A stretch of 9,142 bases of DNA from positions 1 through 9,142 of the forward strand of contig JAKAZN010000042.1 in NCBI GenBank assembly GCA_021815835.1, read 5' to 3'. The DNA comes from Pseudomonadota bacterium (GTDB lineage Bacteria > Pseudomonadota > Alphaproteobacteria > Acetobacterales > Acetobacteraceae). A program made the position numbers and the translations under genes. The notes under the pieces were generated by a model, which worked only from the letters and a program-made list of their open reading frames with translations, did no database searches and was not told the origin of the DNA. Below, piece by piece: positions 7,000 through 9,142 of the stretch. Within the stretch, counting starts at the first letter, position 1; each line of letters starts with the position of its first letter.

Positions 7000-7947
7000 A
7001 TGGCGTCTCTTGTTCTGCTGGAATGGGATCATGCGGGCATCAAGCAGCCCTCGCGCAGCGCGTTGGCGGCGGCGGGCAAGCTCGGGCCGGCGGATGGGCT
7101 GATCGTGGGATCCGGCACCGCCGAGGCCGCCGCGGCGGCGGCGAAGCTACCGGGGCTGGCGAAGGTGCTGGTCGCGGACGGACCGGACTTCGCGCATATC
7201 CTGGCCGAGTCGCTCGGCGCGCTGCTGGTGGCGCTGGCGCCGGGCTACACGCACATCTTCGCCGCCGCGACCGCGGTGGGCAAGAACGTGATGCCGCGCG
7301 TGGCGGCCCTGCTCGACGCCCAGCCGATCAGCGATATCGCCGATGTGGTGGATGCCGACACCTTCGTCCGCCCGATCTATGCGGGCAACGCGCTCGCCAC
7401 GGTGAAATCCGCCGACGCGAAGAAGATCGTCACCGTGCGCGCCGCGAGCTTCGATCCGGTGCCCCCCGAGGGCGGATCGGCGGGCGGATCGGCCGCGATC
7501 GAGGCCGCGCCCGCGACCGGCGGGTCGGCCCAATCGCGGTTCGTCTCCGCCGAGCTCTCGAAAAGCGAGCGGCCGGAGCTCACCGCCGCGCGGGTGGTGA
7601 TCTCGGGCGGGCGGGGGATGCAGAGCGGCGATAATTTCAAGCTGCTCGAACCGATCGCGGATGCGCTCGGCGCGGCCGTCGGCGCCTCGCGCGCCGCGGT
7701 GGATTCCGGATTCGTCCCCAACGATTATCAGGTGGGACAGACCGGCAAGATCGTCGCCCCCGAACTCTATATTGCCGTCGGCATCTCCGGTGCGATCCAG
7801 CATCTGGCGGGGATGAAGGACAGCAAGGTGATCGTGGCGATCAACAAGGACGAGGAAGCGCCCATCTTCCAGGTCGCCGATTACGGCCTGGTCGCCGATC
7901 TCTTCACCGCGCTGCCCGAGCTGGCGGCGGAACTGGAGCGCTCCTGA
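7000..7947 (+). CDS. etfA: Electron transfer flavoprotein subunit alpha, 315 aa
   Basis: EtfA is the larger ETF subunit and holds most of the FAD site. The N-terminal domain ([18 protein letters not shown] onward, to about residue 165) is the variable part that packs on EtfB. The C-terminal FAD domain is textbook: [20 protein letters not shown] (G203-G204-R205), [40 protein letters not shown] (L256 onward), [18 protein letters not shown] and [10 protein letters not shown]. The two halves are joined by a flexible Gly/Ser/Ala-rich stretch that contains a 12-bp duplication (GGSAGGSA). Length is normal. The start ATG follows the etfB stop by three bases with GAAGG about eleven bases upstream. The stop is immediately followed by the hbd start, so the three genes are almost certainly one transcript. 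Confidence 0.97.
   Translation: MASLVLLEWDHAGIKQPSRSALAAAGKLGPADGLIVGSGTAEAAAAAAKLPGLAKVLVADGPDFAHILAESLGALLVALAPGYTHIFAAATAVGKNVMPRVAALLDAQPISDIADVVDADTFVRPIYAGNALATVKSADAKKIVTVRAASFDPVPPEGGSAGGSAAIEAAPATGGSAQSRFVSAELSKSERPELTAARVVISGGRGMQSGDNFKLLEPIADALGAAVGASRAAVDSGFVPNDYQVGQTGKIVAPELYIAVGISGAIQHLAGMKDSKVIVAINKDEEAPIFQVADYGLVADLFTALPELAAELERS
7471..7494 (+). repeat. 12-bp near-perfect tandem duplication in etfA
   Basis: GGCGGATCGGCG is followed at once by GGCGGATCGGCC, encoding GGSA twice in frame. It falls in the linker between the N-terminal and FAD domains of EtfA, where length changes should be tolerated. Confidence 0.75.
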
Positions 7948-8889
7948 ATGAATGTCGAAGTCTCGGCCTCCCTGCGGGAGGCCGCCTCGGCCGTGAAGCT
8001 GCAATCCGCCCCGCCCGAAATCGCCCGGATCGGCGTGATCGGCGCCGGGCAGATGGGCAACGGCATCGCCCATGTCGCCGCGCTGGCGGGTCTGCCGGTG
8101 ATGATGCTCGATGTGAAGGCCGAGGCGCTGGAGAAGGCGCTGGCCGTCATGTCGCGCAACATGGACCGGCAGGTGAACCGCACCCTCATCACCGCCGAGG
8201 ACAAGGTCGATGCGATGGCGCGCATCACCACCAGCACCGACTACGCCGCCTTCGGCGACGCCGATCTGGTGATCGAGGCGGCGACCGAGAAGGAGGAGGT
8301 GAAGCGGGCGATCTTCCGCACCCTCGTGCCGCATCTGAAGCAATCCTGCCTGCTCGCGTCCAACACCTCGTCGATCTCCATCACCCGGCTGGGCGCGAAT
8401 ACCGACCGGCCGGAAAAATTCATCGGCATGCACTTCATGAACCCGGTGCCGGTGATGAAGCTGGTGGAGATCATCCGCGGCATCGCCACCGACGAGCCCA
8501 CGTTCCAGGCGGTGCACGCGCTGGCGCACAAGCTGGGCAAGACCACCGCGGTGGCCGAGGATTTCCCCGCCTTCATCGTCAACCGCATCCTGGTGCCGAT
8601 GATCAACGAGGCGGTCTATGCGCTGTATGAGGGCGTGGGCTCGGTCACGGCGATCGACACGTCCATGCGACTCGGCGCCAACCATCCGATGGGGCCGCTG
8701 GAACTGGCCGATTTCATCGGGCTGGATACCTGCCTGTCGATCATGCAGGTGCTGTACGAAGGGCTGTCGGACAGCAAATACCGCCCCTGCCCGCTGCTGG
8801 TGAAATACGTGGAAGCCGGCTGGCTGGGCCGCAAGACCGGGCGCGGGTTCTATGATTATGGGCAGACCCCGCCCCGCCCGACACGCTGA
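7948..8889 (+). CDS. hbdA: 3-hydroxybutyryl-CoA dehydrogenase, 313 aa
   Basis: This NAD(P)-dependent cytosolic enzyme interconverts 3-hydroxyacyl-CoA (probably short-chain, 3-hydroxybutyryl-CoA) and the 3-oxoacyl-CoA. After an N-terminal extension of about 25 residues comes the Rossmann motif IGVIGAGQMGNGIAH (G32, G34, G37). ADLVIEAATEKEEVK and SNTSSISIT follow, then the C-terminal helical domain. By spacing to human HADH, the catalytic set is S141, H162 (in HFMNPVP), E174 (in KLVEI) and N212 (in FIVNRI); NHPMGPLELADFIGLD and KTGRGFYDYG complete the family pattern. No residue is missing. The ATG touches the etfA stop, with GGAG nine bases upstream. No other ATG lies before the Rossmann motif, so the extension is likely real. 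Grouping with ETF links it to beta-oxidation or butyrate/polyhydroxybutyrate metabolism. The FadB alternative is excluded by the lack of a hydratase domain. Confidence 0.96.
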   Translation: MNVEVSASLREAASAVKLQSAPPEIARIGVIGAGQMGNGIAHVAALAGLPVMMLDVKAEALEKALAVMSRNMDRQVNRTLITAEDKVDAMARITTSTDYAAFGDADLVIEAATEKEEVKRAIFRTLVPHLKQSCLLASNTSSISITRLGANTDRPEKFIGMHFMNPVPVMKLVEIIRGIATDEPTFQAVHALAHKLGKTTAVAEDFPAFIVNRILVPMINEAVYALYEGVGSVTAIDTSMRLGANHPMGPLELADFIGLDTCLSIMQVLYEGLSDSKYRPCPLLVKYVEAGWLGRKTGRGFYDYGQTPPRPTR

Positions 8890-8914
8890 GACGCCAAGCG
8901 CGCGGTGGAACGAT

Positions 8915-8939
8915 CCCGGCCCCAGACGTTCGGGCCGGG
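8915..8939. terminator. Strong GC hairpin between convergent genes
   Basis: CCCGGCCC (8915-8922) and GGGCCGGG (8932-8939) form a perfect 8-bp stem around a 9-base loop. It lies 25 bases after the hbd stop and 13 bases after the end of the minus-strand gene, so it can serve both directions. Neither side has a T-run, so termination strength is uncertain. Confidence 0.6.
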
Positions 8940-8952
8940 GACGCCGCGCGGG

Positions 8953-9142
8953 CTAGTCTTCCTCGGCGCCCGAATCCTGCAGCGCGGCGCCGGTGTCGCG
9001 GGCAAAATGCCCGACCAGCAGCCCGATCGGCAGCGACAATATCCCCCAACTGCCGACTGCGGTCAGCAGCACATGGTGCGGATCGTGCACGGTGAGCTGA
9101 AGCGCGACCAGGACCGCGAGCATGGCGAACGCGACTCCCGAT
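8953..9142 (-). CDS. Small membrane protein, C-terminal part (start outside the window)
   Basis: This frame, read on the minus strand, ends with TAG (complement of 8953-8955) and is open to the window edge, giving 62 visible residues. Two hydrophobic segments are seen: GVAFAMLAVLVALQLTV, then after VHDPHH a second, VLLTAVGSWGILSLPIGLLV. A polar, acidic tail ending QDSGAEED follows. That is the pattern of a small inner-membrane protein with two or more helices. An ATG at 9123 (minus strand) could start a 56-residue protein, but it would cut into the first helix, so the start is more likely beyond the window. It is convergent with hbd and separated from it by a hairpin. I do not recognise the family, and no function can be given. 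The competing minus-strand frame at 8741-9049 is Arg/Ala-rich, overlaps hbd and looks like shadow. Confidence 0.6.
   Translation of the reverse strand, partial: SGVAFAMLAVLVALQLTVHDPHHVLLTAVGSWGILSLPIGLLVGHFARDTGAALQDSGAEED

Noticed and set aside
7147..8685. 512-codon open frame on the minus strand
   Set aside because: It lies opposite etfA and hbd, both certain genes. The His/Arg/Gly-rich translation shows no recognisable fold.

Overview
The window is GC-rich chromosomal DNA with tightly packed genes from an alphaproteobacterium. The family Acetobacteraceae or a relative is a reasonable guess. The basis is the high GC content, the etfB-etfA-hbd gene order, the very mitochondria-like ETF sequences and a TTGACA-N17-CTATTT promoter. 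No rRNA, tRNA, phage, IS or CRISPR signal was seen, so the lineage is an inference.

Positions 1-6086 (+) hold a five-gene run that reads as a cell-envelope glycan module. It comprises two GT4 glycosyltransferases (the first cut by the window edge), an MsbA-like fused ABC exporter, a secreted protein that looks like an outer-membrane beta-barrel, and a histidine phosphatase. The first three genes are joined by 4-base ATGA overlaps. The phosphatase probably starts at a TTG overlapping the barrel stop codon (TTGA). The barrel gene has its own strong Shine-Dalgarno sequence. The run points to assembly of a glycan or glycolipid at the inner membrane and its export, with the barrel as a possible outer-membrane partner; the substrate cannot be read from the sequence.

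Positions 6087-6246 are the only intergenic region longer than 100 bases. It holds a bulged hairpin that may end the first operon and a good sigma70-type promoter for the second.

Positions 6247-8889 (+) encode the beta and alpha subunits of electron transfer flavoprotein and a 3-hydroxybutyryl-CoA dehydrogenase, in a compact operon with gaps of 3 and 0 bases. They serve acyl-CoA oxidation: ETF takes electrons from acyl-CoA dehydrogenases, and the dehydrogenase performs the NAD-dependent 3-hydroxyacyl-CoA step.

Positions 8890-9142 hold a strong GC hairpin between convergent genes and the 3' end of a minus-strand gene for a small membrane protein. A recurring oddity is a set of short perfect or near-perfect tandem duplications inside coding regions (10, 12, 15 and 15 bp units). 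No clearly new system is evident; the glycan/ABC/barrel/phosphatase cluster is the most interesting candidate.
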